Assembly: GCA_030424715.1 (NCBI GenBank) | Contig: JAUHWH010000002.1 | Span: forward strand, 273,080 to 337,079 | DNA from: Bdellovibrionia bacterium | GTDB lineage: Bacteria; Bdellovibrionota; Bdellovibrionia; Bdellovibrionales; JAGQZY01 | Direction of reading: 5' to 3' | Length of the DNA: 64,000 nt | Part shown: one piece after another, positions 35,034 to 43,266 of the stretch | Layout of the letters: each line of letters begins with the position of its first letter | How positions within the stretch are numbered: the stretch's first letter is position 1 | Notes under the pieces: model-generated | The model's input: the letters and a program-made list of their open reading frames with translations, nothing else | Databases searched by the model: none | Told to the model about the DNA's origin: nothing | Position numbers and translations under genes: made by a program

Positions 35034-36257
35034 TCACAACTCTAATGTTTGCAGTAGCGCCTCTTTTGAGGTGATTTTTTCACGCAACTGGGTTCGGTAA
35101 AGCCTTTTCAAGTGAGTCGCGATATCAGGACCCGGAGCCACACCGTACTGGATCAGGTCGTCTCCATTAATCAAGAGCTCGGGCAAGCGATTGGATTGAA
35201 AAAAAGACTCCGCACTTTTTAGCTTCTCAAAAAACAGTTCTTTAATGCGCCCCTGATGGAGTCTTTCAAAGACCTCAACAGCCAAACGCCCATTGGGTTT
35301 TGAGAGAAAAATCGCCATGTCCACAGCTTCGATCTTTTGAATGTTACGAAGCTGGGGCAAGCTTTGGAGACAGTAAATGATTTTTTGAATCAAAGTTTTG
35401 GGTAATTTCCAATGCAAGCCCAATTCCGCGATTTTCTCTTTCGATTCTTGGCAGTGAATTAAAAACCAAAGAATCCACGCCATGTCAGGGTCCGACTGTT
35501 TGAGGCTGAAATGTTTTTTGTACTCACTCGGCTGCAACTTCCAAGGCTGGAATAACGGAGACCATAAACCGAGATCGTAGGTTCTCTGAATCGCGCTCAC
35601 CGCATGTTCCGACTGCATAAGCTTCAACCATTCATCTCGGATACGCTCCATGGAAACCTGATGGATCAATACACCGTGCTTGCGAATGGCCTCTGCGGTT
35701 TTCGGCTCAATGGTGAAACCGAGCTGTCCATGAAATCGCACAGCCCGCAAGATTCGGAGTTTGTCTTCAGCGAAACGTTGATCTGGGTCCCCAACCGCTC
35801 TCAGCGTTTTTCGCATCAGATCCGTTTGACCGCCTACAAAATCAATGACCTGTTTCTTCTCGAGGTCATAAAACATCGCGTTGATGGTGAAATCTCGGCG
35901 TTTAGCGTCTTCTTGCTCAGAGGAGAACTCGATGGATTCGGGCTTGCGGCCGTCGAGATAGGGACCATCTTTGCGAAAAGTGGCCACCTCGATATCACTC
36001 CCCTCACAGATCACCCGGGACACGCCAAAGGCCCGCCCCACCATCACTGTTTTTTCAAACAGAGCCTCCACTTGCTCCGGCTTGGCGTCCGTGGCAATAT
36101 CCAAATCGTTCGGTGTACGACCTAGCAGCAAATCACGAACAGCACCTCCGGCAACGAGTGAGCGGTACCCACTTTTAAGAAGGGTCTGGTGAATTGAGGC
36201 GACGGCCGCCCACTGAGGATGATTTTCGAAAGTGGTCACATCATGAGTGTAGAACAA
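35034..36257 (-). CDS. cca: CCA-adding tRNA nucleotidyltransferase
   Basis: Class II nucleotidyltransferase of about 400 residues that adds or repairs the CCA end of tRNA. SLVAGGAVRDLLLGRTPNDL and the metal aspartates DLDIAT are clear. KRRDFTINAMFYD, the nucleotide-selecting EDKLRILRAVRFHGQLGF, and the neck helix SMERIRDEWLKLM follow. A poly(A) polymerase role cannot be excluded from sequence. No ATG exists in frame at the 5' end: the TTG at 36257 or GTG at 36239 must be used, neither with a good ribosome site. The 5' end faces queG and may not be separated from it. Confidence 0.92.
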   Translation of the reverse strand: MFYTHDVTTFENHPQWAAVASIHQTLLKSGYRSLVAGGAVRDLLLGRTPNDLDIATDAKPEQVEALFEKTVMVGRAFGVSRVICEGSDIEVATFRKDGPYLDGRKPESIEFSSEQEDAKRRDFTINAMFYDLEKKQVIDFVGGQTDLMRKTLRAVGDPDQRFAEDKLRILRAVRFHGQLGFTIEPKTAEAIRKHGVLIHQVSMERIRDEWLKLMQSEHAVSAIQRTYDLGLWSPLFQPWKLQPSEYKKHFSLKQSDPDMAWILWFLIHCQESKEKIAELGLHWKLPKTLIQKIIYCLQSLPQLRNIQKIEAVDMAIFLSKPNGRLAVEVFERLHQGRIKELFFEKLKSAESFFQSNRLPELLINGDDLIQYGVAPGPDIATHLKRLYRTQLREKITSKEALLQTLEL

Positions 36258-36274
36258 AAAGAGGAGAGCTGTCT

Positions 36275-37300
36275 ATTCATGTCATAGGGCAAGTCAAAGC
36301 GACCTTGGAGGCCTCTGACTTTAATTCATTTGAAATGATTTCTCTGCAAAAGCCCCTGAGCTTCGCCCATTACTCACAATGGCTACAGAATAACAACCAC
36401 GCCGATATGGGTTATATGGCGAAAAATCAGCGTGCTCGAGAACAGCCCTCCCAGCACTTCGCCCCCATGCGGTCGATGATTGTCTTTACTCGAGACTATT
36501 TTCCCGTGCCTAAGAACGAAGACAATCATTTTCCAGGGCTCAAAGTGGCTCACTACGCCCGCAACACCGACTACCACCTTTGGTTTCGAGAGCAGCTCAA
36601 TGAAGCTATTGAGAGGCTTGAGAAACAGTTTCCCGAGGCACACTTTCTCAGCTTCACGGATGCGGTTCCCCTTCTTGAGCGAGACCACGCCGTGCAAGCG
36701 GGCTTAGGCTGGATCGGCAAAAACACCTGCCTCATTCACCCCAAACAGGGCAGCCTCTTTTTTATCGGTGAGATTCTCACCAGTTTAGAGTGTGATGTCT
36801 CACACCCTCCGATGCACGACTTTTGTGGAAGCTGCACCGCCTGCATTGAGGTTTGCCCCACTGGAGCATTGGACGAACCAAGATCTCTTGATGCCAACAA
36901 GTGCATCGCGTACTGGAATATCGAGAGCAAAGGTGTCGTGCCCAAAGAGATGCGCCCGGCACTGGACGATTGGTTTTTTGGCTGCGATCTCTGCCAAACC
37001 GTATGCCCCTGGAATATGAAACTTTTTAAAGATGAAACAGACTTTCAACAAATCACTGCCTCGCCAGAGGCCATGGAAAAAGACCTGAGGCACATACTGA
37101 CAAGCTCAAACAAAGCTCTGCTCAAAGAAGTGAATAACTCCCCCTTAAGTCGCGCCGGGGGGCGGGGATTAAAACGCAACGCTCTCGTGGTGATAGGGAA
37201 TTTAAAATTGCAAAATTTACGGACTGAGGTCAGCGCCTACCTTGAGCACGAGATCTTAGGAGATCTCGCAGAATGGACTCTCAGCCAACTGCCTTCATGA
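36275..37300 (+). CDS. queG: Epoxyqueuosine reductase
   Basis: Cobalamin-dependent [4Fe-4S] enzyme for the last step of queuosine tRNA modification. The reductase core has HADMGYMAKN, VFTRDYFPVP, AGLGWIGKNTCLIHP and the paired clusters CGSCTACIEVCPTGAL and CDLCQTVCPWN, with HPPMHDFCG between them. Family similarity seems to begin at HVIGQVKATLEASDF, where the only suitably placed start is ATT at 36275, eight bases after AGGAG. TTG at 36308 would cut off the first helix, and ATG at 36194 would overlap cca. It is slightly shorter than the E. coli enzyme and seems to lack the long C-terminal HEAT extension. Confidence 0.9.
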   Translation: MHVIGQVKATLEASDFNSFEMISLQKPLSFAHYSQWLQNNNHADMGYMAKNQRAREQPSQHFAPMRSMIVFTRDYFPVPKNEDNHFPGLKVAHYARNTDYHLWFREQLNEAIERLEKQFPEAHFLSFTDAVPLLERDHAVQAGLGWIGKNTCLIHPKQGSLFFIGEILTSLECDVSHPPMHDFCGSCTACIEVCPTGALDEPRSLDANKCIAYWNIESKGVVPKEMRPALDDWFFGCDLCQTVCPWNMKLFKDETDFQQITASPEAMEKDLRHILTSSNKALLKEVNNSPLSRAGGRGLKRNALVVIGNLKLQNLRTEVSAYLEHEILGDLAEWTLSQLPS

Positions 37301-37314
37301 TATGTTGAGTCGAC

Positions 37315-37334
37315 GAGGGGTCCATAGACACCCC
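37315..37334 (+). terminator. Weak hairpin after queG
   Basis: Arms AGGGGT and ACCCCT pair over six bases with an 8-base loop, 14 bases after the queG stop. The T run behind it is short (TTTGT), so termination would be partial at best. Confidence 0.3.
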
Positions 37335-37395
37335 TTTGTCCAATCGATATACTCCGATCGATCGAAAATTTTTGAACCTTGAAAGGAGGCCATTT

Positions 37396-37974
37396 ATGGC
37401 TATCGAACTACCGAATCTCCCCTACTCGAAAGATGCTCTTGCTCCCCACATCTCTACAGAAACTCTTGAGTTTCATTATGGTAAGCACCACGCCGGCTAC
37501 GTAAAAAAACTCAACGCGGCCATCGAAGGCACAGCCATGGCTGAGAAATCTCTCGAAGAGATCGTCAAAACCGCAGAAGGTGGCACTTTTAATAACGCTG
37601 CCCAGGTGTGGAATCACACCTTTTACTGGAACTCATTAAGCCCGGATGGCGGCGGTGAGCCCACCGGAGCTATCGCGGACGCCATAAAATCTCAGTATGG
37701 TTCTTTTGACGATTTTAAAGAAAAATTCACTGACGCCGCTGGCTCGCTTTTTGGTAGTGGCTGGACTTGGCTTGTTAAAAATGCCGACGGATCTTTGGGT
37801 ATCGAAAAGACTTCAAACGCCGACACACCTCTAACCAGCGACAAAACACCCCTTTTGACTTGTGATGTCTGGGAACATGCCTACTATATCGATTATCGAA
37901 ACGCGCGCCCCGATTACATCAATGCCTTCTGGAATTTGGTAAACTGGGACTTTGCTAATCAGAACATGGGATAA
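37396..37974 (+). CDS. sodB: Superoxide dismutase, Fe/Mn family
   Basis: A 192-residue enzyme that dismutates superoxide. The four metal ligands are in place: H27 (EFHYGKHH), H74 (WNHTFYW), D157 and H161 ([11 protein letters not shown]). The GGGEPTGAI and GSGWTWLV segments fit the family, with the iron type the most likely; metal use cannot be proven from sequence. No signal peptide, so cytoplasmic. AAGGAGG stands just before the ATG. It is 3 bases upstream of the arginase-family gene and probably heads that operon. Confidence 0.95.
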   Translation: MAIELPNLPYSKDALAPHISTETLEFHYGKHHAGYVKKLNAAIEGTAMAEKSLEEIVKTAEGGTFNNAAQVWNHTFYWNSLSPDGGGEPTGAIADAIKSQYGSFDDFKEKFTDAAGSLFGSGWTWLVKNADGSLGIEKTSNADTPLTSDKTPLLTCDVWEHAYYIDYRNARPDYINAFWNLVNWDFANQNMG

Positions 37975-37977
37975 ACT

Positions 37978-38943
37978 TTGAGCTGGTCAGAAAACTTTCA
38001 ACCAGCGCACGGTGATTTGTTCTTCAAGTCACAAAAAACGGGAGATCCACGTCTTGGTGAGATCTCCCTTTCTTTTAATGGGCAATCCATTACCCCGCAG
38101 TCTTGTGTGATCGCTGGGTACCCTGACGACGAGGGCATTCAACTGAACAGTGGACGAGTTGGTGCCAAGCAGGCTCCCGACGCCATTCGCTCTCGTTTCT
38201 ACAAGATGTCGGCCAGTCAATTCCATTCTGCCGATCTCCAATTGCTTGATTTGGGCAACGTCGACACGCGCCTTTCTCTCGCCGACAAGCATGGGGCCGG
38301 AAAAGCCGCTTGCCAACATGTTTTACAAAACAACGGCAAGTGGATTGGTTTGGGCGGAGGACACGACTTTGGTTACGCCGATGGCGCCGGCTTTCTTTTG
38401 GCCAATCGAGATTCCAAACGAAAACCTTTGATTCTTAACTTTGATGCCCACCTCGATGTGCGCCCGTTGGACAAAGGGCTCTCCAGTGGCACCCCTTTTT
38501 ACCGATTACTAACAGAAACCGATCTCCCCAACTTTGATCTTATGGAAATTGGCATTCAGCAGCAGTGCAACAGCCAAGAGCACATCCAATGGTTAAGAGA
38601 CAAAAATGTTGAGATTGTCTTTTTTGAAGACATTTTGATGAGTGGTCTCAGCCAAATGGAATACCTTAGTCAGATCATGGCAGAGACGTTGACGGTGACC
38701 CGCCCAACCTTTGTGTCCATAGATATCGATGGCTTCTCCAGCGCTTATGCCATGGGGTGCAGTCAGGCCTGGCCGACGGGGTTCACCCCCAACGGACTTC
38801 TCCCCTTTCTCAATATCCTTTATTCACGACTTGATGTGCAAGCCCTGGGAATCTACGAAGTGTCTCCCCCACTGGATCAGGACGAGCGCACCGTAAAACT
38901 AGCCGCTCAGATACTGCACCAATTTACGGGTGTGATTCGTTGA
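37978..38943 (+). CDS. Arginase/agmatinase/formiminoglutamase family hydrolase
   Basis: A 321-residue metallohydrolase of the ureohydrolase fold, which cleaves amidino or related C-N groups with a dimanganese centre. Metal-ligand motifs are complete: GGGHDFGYA, NFDAHLDVRP and SIDIDGFSSAYAMG. The early GYPDDEGIQLNSGRVGAKQAP is closest to formimidoylglutamase (HutG), but no hut gene is nearby. The start is TTG, 3 bases after sodB, and the stop overlaps the next start (TTGA). The operon with tryptophan dioxygenase hints at a formamide- or guanidine-type substrate in amino-acid breakdown; this is inference. Confidence 0.88.
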   Translation: MSWSENFQPAHGDLFFKSQKTGDPRLGEISLSFNGQSITPQSCVIAGYPDDEGIQLNSGRVGAKQAPDAIRSRFYKMSASQFHSADLQLLDLGNVDTRLSLADKHGAGKAACQHVLQNNGKWIGLGGGHDFGYADGAGFLLANRDSKRKPLILNFDAHLDVRPLDKGLSSGTPFYRLLTETDLPNFDLMEIGIQQQCNSQEHIQWLRDKNVEIVFFEDILMSGLSQMEYLSQIMAETLTVTRPTFVSIDIDGFSSAYAMGCSQAWPTGFTPNGLLPFLNILYSRLDVQALGIYEVSPPLDQDERTVKLAAQILHQFTGVIR

Positions 38944-39974
38944 GTCTGGTTAGCTTGGGGAGCGACAATCACTCGGGTATTCACCCCGCCCTATTGGACG
39001 CCATGGTCGCCGTCAATCAAGGTTTCGCAGCCAGTTACGAGCAAGACCCCTGGAGCCAAGAGCTTAAACAAAAAATTCTCTCCGAGTTCGATGCTGTCGA
39101 CAGCGCCTTGGTTTTTAACGGAACCGCAGCCAATGTGCTTTGCACCCAACTGGCTCTACAAAGCTACGAGGCACTGTTGTGTTCGGACGCCTCCCACCTC
39201 GCAGTGGACGAATGTGGTGCACCTGAAAAGATCGCAGGAGTGAAATTGGTGTCGCTCCCCACCGACAATGGGAAAATAAGGATCCCGAGCATCGAACAAC
39301 ACATCACCCGTCGTGGCGACCAGCACTGCTCACAGGTGAAAATGCTGTCCATCACTCAGCCCACAGAGTATGGCACACTGTATAGCCTTGAGGAGATCGC
39401 GCAAATCGCTGAGATATGTAAAAGCAATGATCTTTATCTGCATATGGACGGTGCCCGCCTCGGCAATGCTGCTGCGGCTCTCCAGTGCAATTTTAAAACC
39501 TTGGTGAAGCATTGTGATTTGGTGTCATTCGGTGGAGCCAAGAACGGCTCGATGCTCGGTGAGTTTGTGATCGTCCGCAACCCTGATCTTAAAAAAGGCC
39601 TGAAGTTTTTCCGCAAACAAAGTCTGCAGTTGCCGGCAAAAACCCGCTTCTTGAGCGCCCCTATGATCCGATACTTGCAAGATGACCTCTGGCTAGAGAT
39701 CGCCCAGCACGAGAACGAGATGGCCCAACTCCTACGACAAGGGCTTGAGAAGATCGGTACTGTCACATTCACCCGCCCCACCCAGGCGAACTCGGTTTTT
39801 TGCATCTTGCCTCGTCCCATCATTAAAGAACTACGGAAGAGTTTCTTTTTTTATGTCTGGGACGAGCAAACCTTCGAAGTCCGACTGATGACGGGCTTTT
39901 CTGTGACGCCTCAGCATATTAATGATTTTGTCACCCTGGTTCAAAGCATACACACTGAAAGGACAACCCCATGA
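38940..39974 (+). CDS. Threonine aldolase family PLP enzyme
   Basis: A 344-residue fold-type I pyridoxal-phosphate enzyme of the beta-eliminating lyase/threonine aldolase family. SDNHSGIHPALLDAM, FNGTAANVL, SITQPTEYGTLYSLEEI and MDGARLGNAAAAL are recognisable. The PLP lysine is in VSFGGAKNGSM. Low-specificity L-threonine aldolase (threonine to glycine plus acetaldehyde) is the default prediction. The start is TTG overlapping the previous stop by 4 bases, and the stop overlaps kynA (ATGA), so all three are translated in series. In a tryptophan operon a related lyase activity is conceivable. Confidence 0.85.
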   Translation: MSLVSLGSDNHSGIHPALLDAMVAVNQGFAASYEQDPWSQELKQKILSEFDAVDSALVFNGTAANVLCTQLALQSYEALLCSDASHLAVDECGAPEKIAGVKLVSLPTDNGKIRIPSIEQHITRRGDQHCSQVKMLSITQPTEYGTLYSLEEIAQIAEICKSNDLYLHMDGARLGNAAAALQCNFKTLVKHCDLVSFGGAKNGSMLGEFVIVRNPDLKKGLKFFRKQSLQLPAKTRFLSAPMIRYLQDDLWLEIAQHENEMAQLLRQGLEKIGTVTFTRPTQANSVFCILPRPIIKELRKSFFFYVWDEQTFEVRLMTGFSVTPQHINDFVTLVQSIHTERTTP

Positions 39975-41044
39975 GCACCTATCCACCTATCAATTATTCG
40001 GACTACCTGAAAGTCGATGAACTCACGGACCTTCAATCGTTACGAAGCGAGGCCTTCGGCCATCCCGCTCACGATGAAATGCTTTTTATTGTGATCCATC
40101 AAACCTATGAACTTTGGTTTAAACAAATTCTTTTTGAATTGAACTCCGCGATCACCGCATTTTCAGCACCAACCGTGGACGAGCGGGATATGTTGACTAT
40201 TAATAGTCGCTTGGATCGAATCATCGAAATTCAAAAAATACTCATCAGCCAAGTGGATGTGTTAGAGACGATGACTCCTATGGACTTTCTCGAGTTCAGA
40301 GACTACCTGTATCCAGCCTCCGGCTTTCAAAGTGCCCAGTTTCGCTTAATCGAAAACAAGCTGGGCCTTGAGCAAAGGCTGACCTACAACAAAAAAGATT
40401 ACAAAGAAGCTTTAAGCGCCAATGACCACAAAAAGGTTTCCCAAACAGAAGGGGAAGCTTCACTTTTTGTTCTTCTTGAAAAATGGCTGGAACGCACACC
40501 TTTTTTATCCATTGGGAAATTCGACTTCTGGAAAGACTATCGCCAGGCCGTCGAGGAGCGCCTCAAAAACAACCTTGAAAACATTGAAGCCGCTGGCTAC
40601 GACGAAGAAACCAAAAAGAAGCATCTCCAAAACTTTGAACAGATCACAAAAAGTTTCGATGCTTTACTCGACGAAGCGGTTTATAAAAAACTGCAAGGTG
40701 AAGGGTCTTGGCGCTTTTCACACAAGGCTCTTTCGGCCGCTCTCTTTATCTATTTGTACCGTCACGAGCCCATTTTTCAGCTCCCATTTAACTTGATGCA
40801 AAACCTGCAGACGATCGATGAGAACTTCACCCAGTGGCGCTACCGTCACGCCTTAATGGTGCATCGAATGATTGGCATCAAAATGGGGACCGGGGGCTCG
40901 AGCGGCCACCAGTACTTGAAAGCTGCGGGAGACAAGCATAAAATTTTTCAGGACCTCAATAACTTGGCCACATTTTTTATTCCAAAATCAAGCCTACCCG
41001 AGCTACCAGAAAGTATTAAAAGTAAACTGGGCTTTCACTACTAA
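39971..41044 (+). CDS. kynA: Tryptophan 2,3-dioxygenase
   Basis: Heme enzyme of 357 residues that opens the indole ring of tryptophan to N-formylkynurenine. INYSDYLKVDELTDLQ, HDEMLFIVIHQTYELWFKQI, DFLEFRDYLYPASGFQSAQF and the region MVHRMIGIKMGTGGSSGHQY are classic family blocks, the latter carrying the heme-ligating histidine. It is somewhat longer than the best known bacterial versions (about 280), with an inserted central helical part (YKEALSANDHKKV onwards). It ends 4 bases into the opposed kynB gene, which performs the next step. Confidence 0.95.
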   Translation: MSTYPPINYSDYLKVDELTDLQSLRSEAFGHPAHDEMLFIVIHQTYELWFKQILFELNSAITAFSAPTVDERDMLTINSRLDRIIEIQKILISQVDVLETMTPMDFLEFRDYLYPASGFQSAQFRLIENKLGLEQRLTYNKKDYKEALSANDHKKVSQTEGEASLFVLLEKWLERTPFLSIGKFDFWKDYRQAVEERLKNNLENIEAAGYDEETKKKHLQNFEQITKSFDALLDEAVYKKLQGEGSWRFSHKALSAALFIYLYRHEPIFQLPFNLMQNLQTIDENFTQWRYRHALMVHRMIGIKMGTGGSSGHQYLKAAGDKHKIFQDLNNLATFFIPKSSLPELPESIKSKLGFHY

Positions 41045-41685
41045 GCCGTAGTTCCAACCGCCGTGGGAGGCAAAAGAACCGCCCTCACGGGAGAAGCGTC
41101 GGCATCTTTCAATTTTAGCGGGAGTGCACAAAGGGTGTACTGCCCCTCTAAAACCGTATCGAGAACAACCCCTTCTAGGATGGCCATATGACTCTGATGA
41201 ATGGCCTTGTGGGCAAGAAGCTCCTTGCAATGGAACAAGTCCACCGATGGCGTATCGATTCCAACCAACAAGACATTCTTAGCACTCAGAAACTCAACCA
41301 ACTCCACCGAAAGCGCTGCGAAATCATCATTCCATTGATCGGGATTGCTAAAGGTTCCGGTTTTTAATAAAACGCGGGGCGCCTGAATGTCTGAAGTGGA
41401 AAGATCATTCACCTGAATACGCTCACCCCGAGCCACATCACACTCGATAACTTGGCAAGGTCCGTAGTAGAAATGCAAAGAGCGCTGATCAATCCCCGCG
41501 GCCTGCTCAACGTAGTGATTGGGCGCATCGGTGTGGGCCCCCAGGTGCAGTGTGGTCGTGACCTTCGATAGCCCCATGTGATCGCCACTGTCGGTGCTCA
41601 TCAAGACATCGCGGGAGTAAGGTGTGTCCCCAGGCCAAACACCAATGGCATCGCTGATCAAAGGACTAATATCGATGATGTCCAT
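41041..41685 (-). CDS. kynB: Kynurenine formamidase
   Basis: A 214-residue metal-dependent cyclase-fold enzyme that hydrolyses N-formylkynurenine to kynurenine and formate. The motif TLHLGAHTDAPNHYV gives the conserved HxGTHxDxPxH-like metal ligands, and DISPLISDAIGVWPGDTPY, GIDTPSVD, and the C-terminal PLKLKDADASPVRAVLLP fit bacterial KynB. The ATG overlaps the bcp stop by one base (TAATG). It faces kynA tail to tail with a 4-base overlap, so both enzymes are at one locus but in two operons. Confidence 0.93.
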   Translation of the reverse strand: MDIIDISPLISDAIGVWPGDTPYSRDVLMSTDSGDHMGLSKVTTTLHLGAHTDAPNHYVEQAAGIDQRSLHFYYGPCQVIECDVARGERIQVNDLSTSDIQAPRVLLKTGTFSNPDQWNDDFAALSVELVEFLSAKNVLLVGIDTPSVDLFHCKELLAHKAIHQSHMAILEGVVLDTVLEGQYTLCALPLKLKDADASPVRAVLLPPTAVGTTA

Positions 41686-42158
41686 TAAAGACTCTTTACA
41701 AAATCCAGAACCTCGTCAACATGCCCCGGGACTTTCACCTTACGCCATTCTTTAACAAGCTTTCCGGTCTCGTCGATCACGAAAGTGCTGCGCTCCACAC
41801 CCATATGCTTTTTGCCATACATGTTTTTCTCTTTGATGACATCAAAGAGCTGACACAACTCTTCGTCTGGATCACTAATCAGTTCAAACGGGAAATCAAA
41901 TTTGCTTTTGAAGTTTTCATGAGATTTTAAAGAATCCCTAGAAACACCAAAAATTTCGGCTCCTAGTTTTTTAAACTTTTTATACTGATCACGAAAACCT
42001 TCGCCCTCTTTTGTGCAGCCGGGGGTGTTGTCTTTCGGGTAAAAAAACAAAACTATTTTTTGACCTTTCAATTTGGTCAATTGCACTTGGCTATCGGTCG
42101 TTGCCTGAGCTTTGAAAGCGGGCACTTTTTTACCCAGGGCCACGGTTTTTGCGGACAT
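41685..42158 (-). CDS. bcp: Peroxiredoxin, Bcp/PrxQ family
   Basis: A 157-residue thiol peroxidase. The peroxidatic cysteine is in PKDNTPGCTKEG, followed by RDQYKKFKKLGAEIFGVSRD. The residue where many PrxQ proteins carry the resolving cysteine is Gly (CTKEGEGF), so it may be a one-Cys type or use the later cysteine in EELCQLF. AAGGAGATTTTT before the ATG at 42158 fixes the start; the open frame upstream has no support. It is the first gene of the bcp-kynB pair. Confidence 0.93.
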   Translation of the reverse strand: MSAKTVALGKKVPAFKAQATTDSQVQLTKLKGQKIVLFFYPKDNTPGCTKEGEGFRDQYKKFKKLGAEIFGVSRDSLKSHENFKSKFDFPFELISDPDEELCQLFDVIKEKNMYGKKHMGVERSTFVIDETGKLVKEWRKVKVPGHVDEVLDFVKSL

Positions 42159-42249
42159 AAAAATCTCCTTGTGTAGAGTCATGGGCAGACTAAACGCAAA
42201 CCCTAGTGAATTAGAACTGTTGACGGGCCGCTTCTTTGGACGGTAGATT

Positions 42250-43266
42250 GTGAGCACCATGAAAACCTATGAATTGCCCCACTGGATGGCCCCTTGGATC
42301 GATAAGCATTTAAAAGCCATCGGATATGGGCTCAGTAAACCGCAAAAATTAGCTAAAGCCATTCTCAATGCCTCCACGGATTATCAAGAGAGCCTCTCAA
42401 CAACCCCCTGGAAGGACCCAGCGGCACAAGCGGCTTATCTGAGCTATTTTTTTCCACTGAATTACCTACGAACCCTAAAGGTCATAGATGAGGGCAAGCG
42501 CTGGGGCTTTTTTGAAGGTGTGGACAGCGTGCTGGACTTCGGGTGTGGCCCCGGCACCACAAGTAAAGCCCTTCTGAATGACGACGAGATCACAGTGCCC
42601 CAATTTCACGGCACCGATATTTTTCCAGAACTGGGTGGACTTTATCTCGACAGCCCGAGGACCAACAGCGAAATGCGTTTTCACTTGCAACGTCCGGCCA
42701 AGGTAGATGCCAATAGCCTGCTCAGCGCTTCTTACGTGCTCAATGAATTGAAGGGCACCCCTCCCTGGTTTTTTGATTTTGACAAGTTATTAGTGATCGA
42801 ACCATCCACCAAGCAGGCCTTTCCGAAGCTCATAGAGTTGCGTTCCGAGCTTCTCGCTAAAGGCTTTGATGTGGTTGCCCCCTGCCCTCACAGTCACACC
42901 TGCCCCCTTTCAGAGTCGAAACGAGACTGGTGCCATGATCGCCTGCATTGGGAACAACCCGCCTGGTTCCAAAAGATTCAGGCCTTGCTCCCTATAAAGA
43001 ATAACACTCTGAGTTTTTCTTACCTTCTTGCCAGCCGCACCCCCTTGACCACCGAGCCCTACGCGCGAGTGGTTGGCGATGCTCTGGTGGAAAAGGGCAA
43101 AACCCGTTGGCTGATTTGCCAAGGTCCAGAAAGAGAGTTTTTGAGCTTTTTAAAACGACAGGGGAAAGCCCCCCTTCTCCGACGCGGTGATCGTTTGCAA
43201 CTGAGTCTTTTTGAAAAGCGCGGCCAAGAGCTCCGATTTGAACTCAAAGACTTAAAGAAAATTTAG
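42250..43266 (+). CDS. Rsm22/METTL17-like methyltransferase
   Basis: A 338-residue protein. The SAM-binding motif I is VDSVLDFGCGPGTTSKALL, preceded by the YLSYFFPLNYLRTL helix of Rsm22 proteins. VVAPCPHSHTCPL followed by RDWCHDRLHW is a four-cysteine pattern known from the Rsm22/METTL17 family, in which it can hold an Fe-S cluster. These proteins bind the small ribosomal subunit; methylation activity is often doubtful. The start is GTG 42250 or ATG 42259. It is divergent from bcp, with only a short promoter region. Confidence 0.87.
   Translation: MSTMKTYELPHWMAPWIDKHLKAIGYGLSKPQKLAKAILNASTDYQESLSTTPWKDPAAQAAYLSYFFPLNYLRTLKVIDEGKRWGFFEGVDSVLDFGCGPGTTSKALLNDDEITVPQFHGTDIFPELGGLYLDSPRTNSEMRFHLQRPAKVDANSLLSASYVLNELKGTPPWFFDFDKLLVIEPSTKQAFPKLIELRSELLAKGFDVVAPCPHSHTCPLSESKRDWCHDRLHWEQPAWFQKIQALLPIKNNTLSFSYLLASRTPLTTEPYARVVGDALVEKGKTRWLICQGPEREFLSFLKRQGKAPLLRRGDRLQLSLFEKRGQELRFELKDLKKI

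Noticed and set aside
36279-36287. ATG eleven bases after a good ribosome site before queG
   Set aside because: Out of frame with queG and followed by TAG after two codons.
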